Shown: one piece after another, positions 18,667-26,871 of the stretch
Layout: the number at the start of each line of letters is the position of its first letter
How positions within the stretch are numbered: position 1 is the first letter of the stretch
Source of the DNA: Fen-1362 sp049516395
GTDB taxonomy: Bacteria; Planctomycetota; Phycisphaerae; Sedimentisphaerales; Anaerobacaceae
DNA length: 64,000 nucleotides
Reading direction: 5' to 3'
Assembly (NCBI GenBank): GCA_049516395.1
Contig: JBEKTD010000011.1
Coordinates: forward strand, 1 to 64,000
Translations under genes and position numbers: made by a program
Notes under the pieces: generated by a model
What the model saw: only the letters and a program-made list of their open reading frames with translations
What the model was told of the DNA's origin: nothing
Database searches by the model: none

Positions 18667-19704
18667 CTATCTACCAAGTATTTGAAATAGTATATCGAGG
18701 TGTTTTGCGGCAAGAGAAACAGGCATCACCGGCTTGGCCTTGCCCGCGAGACAATCGATAAAGTGATTGTCGAGGGCATTTATATCGCCCGGGTGCTTTG
18801 ACATATCGACCTTATAGACGGAGCGTTTTTCGACGCGGTTTTTGTTTACCCAGAAGTGTTCTATTTCAGGCGAATTCCAGGTTGTATAGGAAAATCGTAA
18901 CGATCCCTTTGTGCCGAATATACGTGTTTCGTTGGGGACTTCGCAGTGGACTCCTGCGCCGCGTTCGTAGTAGTACGTGAGGCCGGTGTCGAATTCCATT
19001 AAGGCGGCGCCGTGCTCCTCGACGTCGGATTTAATTTTGGGGCTGGAGAAAATTTTGATGCCGTTTCTGGCGAAGCGTTTTATTTTGGCGAGTTTGGGGC
19101 GGTCGTTGAGGAGGCCAAGGTGGAAAGAGAGGTCATAGACACCCCAGTCGAGAAAGGGGCCGCCGCCGGCGAGGGATTTTTTCAGGGACCAGACGCCTCG
19201 CGGGTTGTATTCGATAAAAGTCCCCCGCATCAGGTGATTATGGTGGATATGATAGACCTCGCCGATGTCGCCGTTGTCCAGCATTTTTTTAACGAAGCGG
19301 AACTTTGGCTGGAGGCGCGTGTGCCTTGCGGAACATTCGAGGATAACGAGGTTTTTGTGTTTTTCGGTTTCTTTTACGAGTCGATTCATTTGCGAACGGT
19401 TTATCACAAGTGGTTTTTCAATAAGGACATCTTTGCCGGCACGCATCGCGAAGACGGCGGCGTCGAAATGTACAAACGGCGGAGCGGCGACAATAATGGC
19501 GTCGATATTGTTGTCTCGCAGGATGTCGCGATAATCCGTTGTGCCGTATGGGACATTATACTTTTTGAGTTTTTCGGCGAGAATTTTTTTATCTACGTCC
19601 GCGAGCCATAGGACATTTACCCTTTTTGTATTGAGTATTGCGTCGAGGTGGAAGCCGGCAATCATACCAGCCCCGATAATGCCGATATTCGGTTTGTATT
19701 CCAT
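18667..19704 (-). CDS. Gfo/Idh/MocA family NAD(P)-dependent oxidoreductase
   Basis: 345 residues. N-terminal Rossmann fold with IGIIGAGMIAGFHLDAI, then the characteristic EKPLVINRSQM (catalytic Lys in EKP) and a C-terminal alpha/beta domain with GPFLDWGVYDLSFHLGLL (the conserved DxGxH-like region reads DWGVYDLSFH). The family oxidises or epimerises sugars and sugar derivatives; the substrate is unknown. It lies 10 bp after the CNNM gene and 7 bp before nrnA, so it is in the same transcription unit. Confidence 0.88.
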   Translation of the reverse strand: MEYKPNIGIIGAGMIAGFHLDAILNTKRVNVLWLADVDKKILAEKLKKYNVPYGTTDYRDILRDNNIDAIIVAAPPFVHFDAAVFAMRAGKDVLIEKPLVINRSQMNRLVKETEKHKNLVILECSARHTRLQPKFRFVKKMLDNGDIGEVYHIHHNHLMRGTFIEYNPRGVWSLKKSLAGGGPFLDWGVYDLSFHLGLLNDRPKLAKIKRFARNGIKIFSSPKIKSDVEEHGAALMEFDTGLTYYYERGAGVHCEVPNETRIFGTKGSLRFSYTTWNSPEIEHFWVNKNRVEKRSVYKVDMSKHPGDINALDNHFIDCLAGKAKPVMPVSLAAKHLDILFQILGR

Positions 19705-19714
19705 TTTATAATCC

Positions 19715-21031
19715 TTATGAATTAGAGGAGATCAGTGAGACGATTGCCTCCTGGAGTTTTTTGCGTCTGAATTTTCTGGGGATAACGCGCAAGCCGTCGG
19801 ATTCGATGGTTTCGCCTCCTTTGAGAGCCGAGCCGAAGGTTTGATTGCACCATTCGGCGAGGGTGGGGGCGCGGCCTGTGAATTTTTCGGACCAGTCGAG
19901 GCCTACGGTTGAAGTGGCGGTTGTCATAAGGACGCCGCCGCCCATAATCCAGCCGGAGGGACAGGGGTGAATGTGCGTGGGTAGGCGGTCGAATTCGTCT
20001 TCGATTTCACCGACAAGCTCTTCGATGATGTCTTCGAGCGTAATCATACCCATAACAACATCGTCGGCGGAGACAACGATAACGATGTGGGTCTTTTCCT
20101 GTATCATCATTTCGAGCAACTTCGGCAGAGGCATATCCTCTTTGACCCTGGTCATGGGGCGGGAAATGCCTTTGATGGTGGGGTCGGAGGGGTTTATGCG
20201 GAGCGCGGAGACAATGTCTTTGAAGTTGAGGTAGCGTTCGATTGTCTGCGGGTCGTTTTCGGCCATACAAATGGGGAAACGCGTGTGCATATCGAGGTGG
20301 GCCTGGACGAGGGCCTGAGAGAGGGTGCTGCCGACGTAAATAGCGGAGATATCCTTAACCGGAATCATAATGTCACGGGCGGAGTGGCTGGAAAGGTGCG
20401 CGGCGGCAAGAACGATTTTTTCCTCGCGTTCGCCCATAAGCTTGGACGTGCGGGCAAGCGAGACGGCTGCGCGAAGCTCGTGGAGCCAGGGGATTTGGGC
20501 GTCGCGTGTTCCGGGCTGCATTTTTGAAATGGCAACAAGAATTTTTTTGACGACAAATTCGATAACGGAGACAAGGGGGTCGATGATTTTCGCCAGGATT
20601 TTCATATAAGGCGAGAGTCGCAGGACAATCCACTCCTTGTTGTTTAGCGCGAACATTTTGGGAACAAGCTCAACAAAGACGATGGTAACAAGCGTCAGCG
20701 GGATAATGACAAATGTAACAGCGACGACCTTCGCCAGCGTCATCGAGATATGCCAGTGCTGGGCAAGATAAGGAGCAAAGGCATCCTGCGCACCAACACC
20801 GCCGGCGGCGGCGGCAATGGTAGTAAACAGGGTAACGCCGAGCTGAATGACGGCCAAACTGGCCTCCATACGGTCTTTCATAAAAGCGGCGGCATCGGCG
20901 CCTTTTTTGCGTTCGTTGACAAGAATGGCAATCCTTGCGCGCGAGATGGTGGCGAGGCCCATTTCATACGCAGTAAATACCGCGTTGAAAATAAGCATTA
21001 AAATTATTACATCGAGTTCGTAACTGAACAT
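19715..21031 (-). CDS. CNNM/CBS-domain membrane protein (CorC/HlyC-type hemolysin family)
   Basis: 438 residues. The CNNM membrane domain covers about residues 1-180 with helices VIILMLIFNAVFTAYEMGLA, VIQLGVTLFTTIAAAAGGV and VAVTFVIIPLTLVTIVFVELVPK. A CBS pair follows (RDIMIPVKDISAIYVGSTLS; ISRPMTRVKEDMPLPKLLEMM), then the CorC_HlyC tail (GWIMGGGVLMTTATSTVGLD). It is linked to Mg2+/Co2+ efflux or membrane homeostasis in related proteins. The start is one base from the ribF stop, so the genes are co-transcribed. Confidence 0.88.
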   Translation of the reverse strand: MFSYELDVIILMLIFNAVFTAYEMGLATISRARIAILVNERKKGADAAAFMKDRMEASLAVIQLGVTLFTTIAAAAGGVGAQDAFAPYLAQHWHISMTLAKVVAVTFVIIPLTLVTIVFVELVPKMFALNNKEWIVLRLSPYMKILAKIIDPLVSVIEFVVKKILVAISKMQPGTRDAQIPWLHELRAAVSLARTSKLMGEREEKIVLAAAHLSSHSARDIMIPVKDISAIYVGSTLSQALVQAHLDMHTRFPICMAENDPQTIERYLNFKDIVSALRINPSDPTIKGISRPMTRVKEDMPLPKLLEMMIQEKTHIVIVVSADDVVMGMITLEDIIEELVGEIEDEFDRLPTHIHPCPSGWIMGGGVLMTTATSTVGLDWSEKFTGRAPTLAEWCNQTFGSALKGGETIESDGLRVIPRKFRRKKLQEAIVSLISSNS

Positions 21032-21032
21032 A

Positions 21033-22025
21033 TCAATTCACCTGAGTTTGGTGCTGTTTAGCCAAAATTTGTTTTGCCGAATCGCAATCCCTGGCGATTT
21101 GTGCGGCGAGGACTTCGGGAGATTCAAACCGCCTCTGAGGCCTGATACGGTCAACGAAATCCATAGCGAGCCATTTGCCTGACGTATCGCCGAGATTAGT
21201 ATCGAGGACGTGCGCTTCAATAAGCTGGGAATGCTGGTCGCCGAAGGTAATGGCCTGACCGATGCTGAAGACGGAAGGCAAACGATTATCAGAGCGGCAG
21301 ACCTCTTCTTCGGAATCGCCGATTAAGCCGAAGCCGGCGTAAACGCCTTCCTGGGGGATAATCTGTGAAGGTATTTGCATATTGAGGGTTGGGAAGCCAA
21401 GCTGTCTGCCTTTGCCCCTGCCGGAGGTTATTTTACCTACGAGGCGATAGTGCCTGCCGAAAAGAAAGGCGGCGTCGGCGACGTGTCCCGACTGAAGCAT
21501 ATAGCGGATGGTGGTGCTCGATACGCGAAGGGATTGCCCCGTGTGAAGTTTGACGAGTTTTGAGGGGACGACAACGACGCTAAAGCCGTCGGGTTCGGCC
21601 ATTTGCTTGAGGGTATCGATATTGCCGGCACGGTTTGCGCCAAAATTGAAGTCGTCGCCCTCAACGAGGACTTTCGGGCGAACATCTTTTAAGAGAAATT
21701 TGTCCACGAAATCGGTCGGCAAGAGGCGAAGCAAACTGGTGGTATCTCTGAGAATGATGAGGTAATCGACGCCGCAATTTTCTAATAGGTGAATTTTGAG
21801 AGGGAGCGGCGTGAGGACGCCTGGGGCTTTTTCGGGGTGCAGGATTGCGACGGGGTGCGGCTCAAAAGTCATCACTGCCAGCGAAGTGCGTTCGAGAGTG
21901 GCAATATCACGGGCAACTTTTATATTCTGCTGGTGTCCGGTGTGGACGCCATCGAAGTTGCCAATGGTCAGGACACAACCATCGGGCAACTGACCAAGCT
22001 CAGATACGGTTTTCAGGACTTTCAT
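21033..22025 (-). CDS. ribF: Bifunctional riboflavin kinase / FAD synthetase
   Basis: 330 residues. The N-terminal adenylyltransferase domain has LTIGNFDGVHTGHQ and LVEGDDFNFGANRAG. The C-terminal flavokinase domain starts at GKITSGRGKGRQLGFPTLNM, followed by EGVYAGFGLIG and the acidic EAHVLD. It makes FMN and FAD from riboflavin. Length is normal for the family. It is followed with no gap by the CNNM gene. Confidence 0.93.
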   Translation of the reverse strand: MKVLKTVSELGQLPDGCVLTIGNFDGVHTGHQQNIKVARDIATLERTSLAVMTFEPHPVAILHPEKAPGVLTPLPLKIHLLENCGVDYLIILRDTTSLLRLLPTDFVDKFLLKDVRPKVLVEGDDFNFGANRAGNIDTLKQMAEPDGFSVVVVPSKLVKLHTGQSLRVSSTTIRYMLQSGHVADAAFLFGRHYRLVGKITSGRGKGRQLGFPTLNMQIPSQIIPQEGVYAGFGLIGDSEEEVCRSDNRLPSVFSIGQAITFGDQHSQLIEAHVLDTNLGDTSGKWLAMDFVDRIRPQRRFESPEVLAAQIARDCDSAKQILAKQHQTQVN

Positions 22026-22122
22026 AATTACGGGCTATCATAGCTGGTTCGGGAAAAAAGTGAATAGTAAAATTGCTGTCGGCTAAAAATGTGCTTTGTC
22101 AAGGCGGGTAATTTATGAGAAT

Positions 22123-22740
22123 TTATTTGGCGTTGGTCAGCCGAAGCATATCTTCATCTTTTGGACCGCCAGAGTAAGTTCTGGCAAGGTCTTTGACCAT
22201 TTCATTCATCTTGTCTGTTCTGCCTGTTTTTTCGTAGCAGAGCGACAGCATTTCGAGTGAGGCGTGATAATAGGAGAAGGGGTCACGGGCAAGGGCTTCC
22301 GGAGATTCGGGGCCGAGGATTCTAATCAGCTCAAAATGTGGAATGGCCCTGTTATAATCCTTATCGAGGGTATAAATCATCGCGACCCTGAAGTGCGCGA
22401 CTTTGTTAGCAGGGTTGACGTTAATGGCATTAAGGTAAGTATTGACGGCATTGGCCATATCTCCCCTGCATTTATAAGCGTTACCAAGGAGGTTCCATGC
22501 ACGGATATTGTCGCCGTCGAGAAAGATAGCCTTTTGACATTCTCTTTCGGTGTTATTGAACTTATTATACGAGGAATAGGCCTCGGCGCGAGAAATGAGG
22601 CGATCTATGATAACTGGCTTAAGGGTAAAGAGAGCCAGCATAATAAACACAATGCTCAGAGCCCATCTCGTCCTGGGCTTTGCGAGCCATGGGTCAGCAA
22701 GCATACTTTCAAGTTTTTCGTCTTCGGACATCATAGGCAA
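22123..22740 (-). CDS. Membrane-anchored TPR protein
   Basis: 205 residues. A single membrane helix near residues 27-45 (WALSIVFIMLALFTLKPVII) is followed by three to four tetratricopeptide repeats (NKFNNTERECQKAIFLDGDN; AWNLLGNAYKCRGDMANAVNTY and so on). Probably a periplasmic scaffold. It starts 6 bp after the CcdA-like gene and is likely co-transcribed with it, so it may help that protein; this is inference from position. Confidence 0.8.
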   Translation of the reverse strand: MPMMSEDEKLESMLADPWLAKPRTRWALSIVFIMLALFTLKPVIIDRLISRAEAYSSYNKFNNTERECQKAIFLDGDNIRAWNLLGNAYKCRGDMANAVNTYLNAINVNPANKVAHFRVAMIYTLDKDYNRAIPHFELIRILGPESPEALARDPFSYYHASLEMLSLCYEKTGRTDKMNEMVKDLARTYSGGPKDEDMLRLTNAK

Positions 22741-22746
22741 ATTAAC

Positions 22747-23457
22747 TCAGGCGATAACCAGATAATAGATACCAAATACGATGAGCATATTACCGGCGAT
22801 TAAATCAATGTGGTCCTCGACTCGCTGGATTTTGGAAGCGAGGAACATAATTACGTCGGTTTTGACTAAACTGGCAGATAACGCGACAGCAAGAACGGGC
22901 AAACTCTGGCCGAGGGCGAAACTGACAAATATCGCCACGGCATACTGCGCGAGATTATGTGTAACAACCAAGCTGGCGAGCATAAGGAGCATACCCACAC
23001 TTGTCGGACAGGTTGGCATTTCAATAAGGGCAAAAAACGTCCCGAATAAAAACGCACCGAAAAATGTTACATGTTTGAAGCTTTCGCGGAACTGGAGGAC
23101 GGCCGGAATAGGTTTTATTTTAAGAAGGCCCGCAATGAGCAATCCAAAAACAAAAAGCAGGAAGCCGAGCAGATAAAATATGTATTTGTTGAACTGAACA
23201 ATCGTGAAGGCGACACGGCCTACCGTTCCGAGAAACATTCCCAAAACGGTGTAGGCAGTGACGAGGCCGAAAACGAAAAGGAAGGTAACAAACAGGGCTT
23301 TTTTCTTCGATTCGGTCGCGCCGGCGATGAAGCCGAGCGCCACGGGAACACGCACAATTGTGCTTGAGCTAAGCGAGGTGAGGGCTCCTATCATAAAGAT
23401 GACAATAACCATCAATAGCGGCATATCGGCAATCAATTTTTGAAAATCAGAGACCAT
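22747..23457 (-). CDS. CcdA/DsbD-like membrane protein lacking one redox cysteine
   Basis: 236 residues with six membrane helices in the two-times-three arrangement of CcdA and the DsbD centre: MVIVIFMIGALTSLSSST, KALFVTFLFVFGLVTAYTVLGMFLG, NKYIFYLLGFLLFVFGLLIAGLL, then three more. CcdA has a Cys-Pro in helix 1 and another in helix 4. Here helix 4 keeps a Cys (EMPTCPTSVG), but the helix 1 position reads TSLSSST with no Cys. A two-cysteine thiol relay therefore looks impossible, and the protein may have another job such as metal or electron transport. It is divergent from the Fur-like gene. Confidence 0.75.
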   Translation of the reverse strand: MVSDFQKLIADMPLLMVIVIFMIGALTSLSSSTIVRVPVALGFIAGATESKKKALFVTFLFVFGLVTAYTVLGMFLGTVGRVAFTIVQFNKYIFYLLGFLLFVFGLLIAGLLKIKPIPAVLQFRESFKHVTFFGAFLFGTFFALIEMPTCPTSVGMLLMLASLVVTHNLAQYAVAIFVSFALGQSLPVLAVALSASLVKTDVIMFLASKIQRVEDHIDLIAGNMLIVFGIYYLVIA

Positions 23458-23726
23458 TCAAAACCCTTTTTTTACGCTAATAGAAACACACGTACAACAA
23501 TGATTTTTCGGACTAATAAGGGCTTCACTTAAGCAAAGACGGCATAAAAAGGGAGTCATTTGGACTAACATTTTATGGCAGACCATTAAACTTAAACCTT
23601 TTATTTACAAGCACTTATATAGACGCAAATATATTCACTGAAAGTTATTGCAACTTAGTTGCACTTAGGTTAAAATGTTCACCAATGTCTGACCAGTTGA
23701 CAATTTGAACAGTGTAGAAAGAAACA
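23458..23726. other. Divergent promoter region between CcdA-like and Fur-like genes
   Basis: No gene. It contains the plus-strand promoter and operator described separately. The minus-strand side is AT-rich without a clear promoter. Confidence 0.4.
23648..23676 (+). promoter_or_regulatory. Promoter with 7-1-7 palindromic operator for the Fur/Zur-like gene
   Basis: TTGCAA and TAAAAT are 17 bases apart, a good sigma-70 spacing. TGCAACTTAGTTGCA (23649-23663) is a perfect 7-1-7 inverted repeat overlapping the -35. Fur, Zur and PerR boxes have just this 7-1-7 layout, so autoregulation by the adjacent regulator is likely (inference). Confidence 0.6.
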
Positions 23727-24149
23727 ATGAAATCGCCGTTAAAAGAAAGAATAGACAATCTTCTTGATTCGGCAAAGCTTAAAAGGACGGAGCCAAGGAG
23801 AATGGTTCTCGATGTTTTGTTGAACGCGGCGAAGCCACAGACGGCTGACGAGATTGTTTCGGCAATTGGTAAAGCTGGCCCGAATCGCGTAACTGTTTAT
23901 AGAGCGTTAGAAAATATGGTCGATGCGGAGCTGGTGCACAGGGCGTTTATCGGAGAGCGTAGCCAGTATTATGAGCTTGCAGACAAATGCACGGAACATC
24001 AGTGTCATCCGCACTTTGTCTGCACCGCCTGCGGCAGGACAAGCTGTTTGCATGATGTATCGGTAGCGATGTTGACAAGCCCCCCTGCCGGTTTTATGAT
24101 ACAAAGGCAGCAGGTGAGATTAGAAGGTTTGTGTCCGGAGTGCACATAG
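23727..24149 (+). CDS. Fur-family metal-responsive repressor, probably Zur
   Basis: 140 residues. A winged-helix DNA-binding half (RMVLDVLLNAAKPQTADEIVSAI, RVTVYRALENMVDAELVHR) is followed by a dimerisation half with HQCHPHFVCTACGRTSCLHD and a final CPECT. These are the two Cys-X2-Cys pairs of the structural zinc site and the His-rich sensing site. Its position immediately before a ZnuA/ZnuB-type uptake cluster suggests zinc sensing rather than iron. The Fe route in this window has its own DtxR-family regulator. A 7-1-7 operator overlaps its promoter. Confidence 0.88.
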   Translation: MKSPLKERIDNLLDSAKLKRTEPRRMVLDVLLNAAKPQTADEIVSAIGKAGPNRVTVYRALENMVDAELVHRAFIGERSQYYELADKCTEHQCHPHFVCTACGRTSCLHDVSVAMLTSPPAGFMIQRQQVRLEGLCPECT

Positions 24150-24160
24150 GAACATCTGTA

Positions 24161-24463
24161 ATGAGCAAAACAACGAGAACGATACTGATATTGACAACGA
24201 CGCTGCTCTTTTTGCTGCTTGCGACACAGGCCCTGCTGTTCATACATCTTTTATGTGAAGAGCATCACGCCGGGCACGATGAACACGAATGCCCGATTTG
24301 CCAGCAGTTGCTTTCGCTGCCCCATAGTATAGCGGTCGAAGAACAAACGGTTATTAGTCAGTATTCTGTTTGCGAACAGCGTTTGATATTTCATATCGAA
24401 GTCGCGCCAGCGATTTCAATACCGGGTATCTTAGGTCCTCGTGCCCCGCCGGTTGTCTCCTAA
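24161..24463 (+). CDS. Small membrane protein with His/Cys metal-binding motif
   Basis: 100 residues starting MSKTTRTILILTTTLLFLLL. One membrane helix is followed by an exposed segment CEEHHAGHDEHECPICQQLL, rich in His, Glu and Cys and ending in Cys-X2-Cys, which should bind zinc or another transition metal. The ATG at 24161 lies 11 bases after the Fur-like stop. An earlier in-frame start would overlap that gene. Similar small proteins occur next to Fur and zinc uptake genes in several phyla, possibly as periplasmic metal carriers. I have no family name for it. Confidence 0.7.
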   Translation: MSKTTRTILILTTTLLFLLLATQALLFIHLLCEEHHAGHDEHECPICQQLLSLPHSIAVEEQTVISQYSVCEQRLIFHIEVAPAISIPGILGPRAPPVVS

Positions 24464-24558
24464 TCCAAGTTAATACCACATTTATTTTTCCCGCCAAAAC
24501 CATTATCGGGCAACAGCGGGGACTTTCTATTATCCAATGGATTTACGGAGACAGACAA

Positions 24559-25911
24559 ATGAATACACGAGCCATCAAGTATGGTTCCTATTTTTTGACA
24601 ATCCTGTTATTTGCCGGCATTGGCCGAGCAGAACAGGTAAATGCGACTGACAGTGAAATGCAGACATTACGAGGGCAGGTGGCCGAACTTCAACAGCAAA
24701 TGAAGGACGCAAACGAAAGGCACACTGAAGAGATAAAATTGCTTAGAGAAGAAATCGAGCTTTTGAAACGCAGTAACGTGGCCCCGCCCGCCGCTGCTCC
24801 CGTGCAGGCAAAGCCCGTTGAACCCAATCAGGCCTCGTTGCCGGTTGCAGTGAATGCTGAAAATAAGGAAAGCCCGGCGAGCATCCCTCAGAGCTCTAAC
24901 CCTGATATTTCGGCAATAGGCGATTTTATTTTTCACGGCGGGCCGACGCCCAGAGGCGAAACGCCTGATACTATCGCAGCCAGCAAGACCGCAAAGGCCC
25001 AGCTCAGGGAAGTTGAATTCGGGTTTTCAAGTCCTGTTGACCCATACGGGCGTGCGGATTTAATTCTAAGTATAGAAAGGCAGGATGACGGCTCCTATAA
25101 CCCTGATATTGAAGAAGGATATTTCACATACACGGACCTGCCATACGACCTTCAGGCAAGGTTCGGCAAATTCTACTCGGCTTTCGGAAAAACCAATACG
25201 TTTCATACCCACGCGATGCCATGGGTTGACAGGCCCAACGTAATCAGGAAATTCTTTGGCGACGAAGGATTGAACGACGGCGGCGGTGAAATTTCATGGT
25301 TGGTGCCTAACCCGTGGGACAATTATATGCAGCTTACGTTTGACTTGCAAAGCAACGGCAACGACGCAATGTTTGCCGGGGACGAGGCACATAATCTGAT
25401 GTATGTTACGCACCTGAAAAACTTTTTCGATTTGGACAGGAGCTCAAGCATTGAGGTCGGGGAAAGTTTCGCGACAGGCGATAATGATGCAAACACCGGG
25501 GGAGGAAACCGGTCAAACGTGGAAGGGCTGGATTTGACCTACAAATGGCGAGACCCGCAATACGGCCTTTACAAATCGCTGACGTGGATGAACGAAATTC
25601 TGTTCAGCCAGAAGGAAGAAGGCGACAAGAACACGGTGAACTCACACGGTATGTACAGCTCACTGGAATACCAGTTCAACAGGGAATGGAGCGTATTCGG
25701 ACGATACGATTATACACAGTTTCCCGATAGCAGCAGTTTACATGAAACTTCTTATACGACGGGCCTGACGTTTCACCAGAGCGAATTTATGTTCTGGCGC
25801 GTGCAGTTCGAGCATACCGACGGTGATAATTACGCGGGCAATGTTAACAGAAATGAGATATGGCTGCAGGCGGACTTCCTAATAGGGCTGCATCCGGCAC
25901 ATCAATACTAA
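24559..25911 (+). CDS. Outer-membrane protein of a metal uptake cluster (putative porin)
   Basis: 450 residues. Signal peptide (SYFLTILLFAGIGRAEQ), an N-terminal coiled coil (residues about 33-70: SEMQTLRGQVAELQQQMKDA and following), a Pro/Ala linker, then a beta-barrel-like domain with alternating aromatic strands (VEFGFSSPVDPYGRADLILS; DLPYDLQARFGKFYSAFGK). It ends in QADFLIGLHPAHQY. His-rich surface segments (TFHTHAMPW, GLHPAHQY) fit metal passage. It is not a classic TonB receptor, as no plug domain is seen. The ATG at 24559 is chosen for its GGAG site and signal peptide. It lies between the small metal-binding protein and the ZnuA-like gene. Confidence 0.75.
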   Translation: MNTRAIKYGSYFLTILLFAGIGRAEQVNATDSEMQTLRGQVAELQQQMKDANERHTEEIKLLREEIELLKRSNVAPPAAAPVQAKPVEPNQASLPVAVNAENKESPASIPQSSNPDISAIGDFIFHGGPTPRGETPDTIAASKTAKAQLREVEFGFSSPVDPYGRADLILSIERQDDGSYNPDIEEGYFTYTDLPYDLQARFGKFYSAFGKTNTFHTHAMPWVDRPNVIRKFFGDEGLNDGGGEISWLVPNPWDNYMQLTFDLQSNGNDAMFAGDEAHNLMYVTHLKNFFDLDRSSSIEVGESFATGDNDANTGGGNRSNVEGLDLTYKWRDPQYGLYKSLTWMNEILFSQKEEGDKNTVNSHGMYSSLEYQFNREWSVFGRYDYTQFPDSSSLHETSYTTGLTFHQSEFMFWRVQFEHTDGDNYAGNVNRNEIWLQADFLIGLHPAHQY

Positions 25912-25929
25912 TTAAGAAGGAGACAAATT

Positions 25930-26871
25930 ATGAATTCGATTAAATTTCAACGGGCGTTTTTGTCCTGCTTCATTTTGAGCGTTTTGTTTATCCTGCTCCC
26001 CTGCCGGTGTTTTGGTGCGGACAAATTAAATGTTGTAACAACAACCCCAACCTTTGCGTCAATAGCAGAGTCGGTCGGCGGCGAACACGTATCTGTTACT
26101 TCAATCGGTTCCGGCGATGAGGACCCGCATTTTATTCAGGCCAAACCAAGTTATATGATGAAGGCCAGGAAAGCGGACCTTTGGATATGCGTGGGCATGG
26201 AACTGGAAATCGGTTATGAAGGTTTGATTCTTCAGGGCTCGCGTAATCCGCGAATACAAAAGAACACGCCGGGCCATTTGGATGCTTCCGAAGGAATTAT
26301 GAAACTCGAGGTTCCCACCGGAAAAATAGACCGGTCGATGGGTGACGTTCATCCTTTGGGCAACCCGCATTACTGGCTTGACCCTTACAACGGCAAAATC
26401 ATAGCGAAAAACATCTGCCAGCGTCTCAAACTGCTTGACCCTGAGCACGCGGGAGATTACGACCGTAATCTGGCGGCGTTTCTTTCAAAGCTGGATAACG
26501 CTATTGCCGGCTGGGTTGCCAAACTCAAACCATTTGAACATTCGAAAATTGTTACTTATCATAGCAGTTGGCCTTATTTTGCCAATCGATTCAATCTTGA
26601 TGTGGTCGCGGAGCTTGAGCCGAAGCCGGGAATACCGCCGGGACCTGGGCATATACTGGAAGTGATAAATATAATGAAATCGGAGAAAGCCAGGGTTATT
26701 TTAATGGAGCCGTTTTATAACCGCGATGACGCGGAGGCAGTGGCAAAAAAGACCGGCGCAAAAGTGGTCGTTGTTCCCAACGCCGTCAATGAGCAGGTTA
26801 AAGATTATATAGCGATGCTGGACAACGTAGTTAACCGGTTGAGCGACGCATTAAGCGAGGTATCAAAATGA
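25930..26871 (+). CDS. Metal ABC transporter substrate-binding protein (ZnuA-like)
   Basis: 313 residues. Signal peptide (FILSVLFILLPCRCFGA) and the cluster A-I solute-binding fold: VVTTTPTFASIAESVGG, DPHFIQAKPS (metal His), NPHYWLDPYNGKIIAKNI (second His), VTYHSSWPYFANRF (third His) and a late acidic ligand region. The long His/Asp loop of many ZnuA proteins is missing. It captures Zn2+ or Mn2+ in the periplasm. The stop overlaps the permease start by 4 bp. Confidence 0.9.
   Translation: MNSIKFQRAFLSCFILSVLFILLPCRCFGADKLNVVTTTPTFASIAESVGGEHVSVTSIGSGDEDPHFIQAKPSYMMKARKADLWICVGMELEIGYEGLILQGSRNPRIQKNTPGHLDASEGIMKLEVPTGKIDRSMGDVHPLGNPHYWLDPYNGKIIAKNICQRLKLLDPEHAGDYDRNLAAFLSKLDNAIAGWVAKLKPFEHSKIVTYHSSWPYFANRFNLDVVAELEPKPGIPPGPGHILEVINIMKSEKARVILMEPFYNRDDAEAVAKKTGAKVVVVPNAVNEQVKDYIAMLDNVVNRLSDALSEVSK

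Noticed and set aside
19012..19611. 199-codon frame antisense to the Gfo/Idh oxidoreductase
   Set aside because: The sense strand encodes a clear enzyme with all motifs; the antisense protein has no family features.
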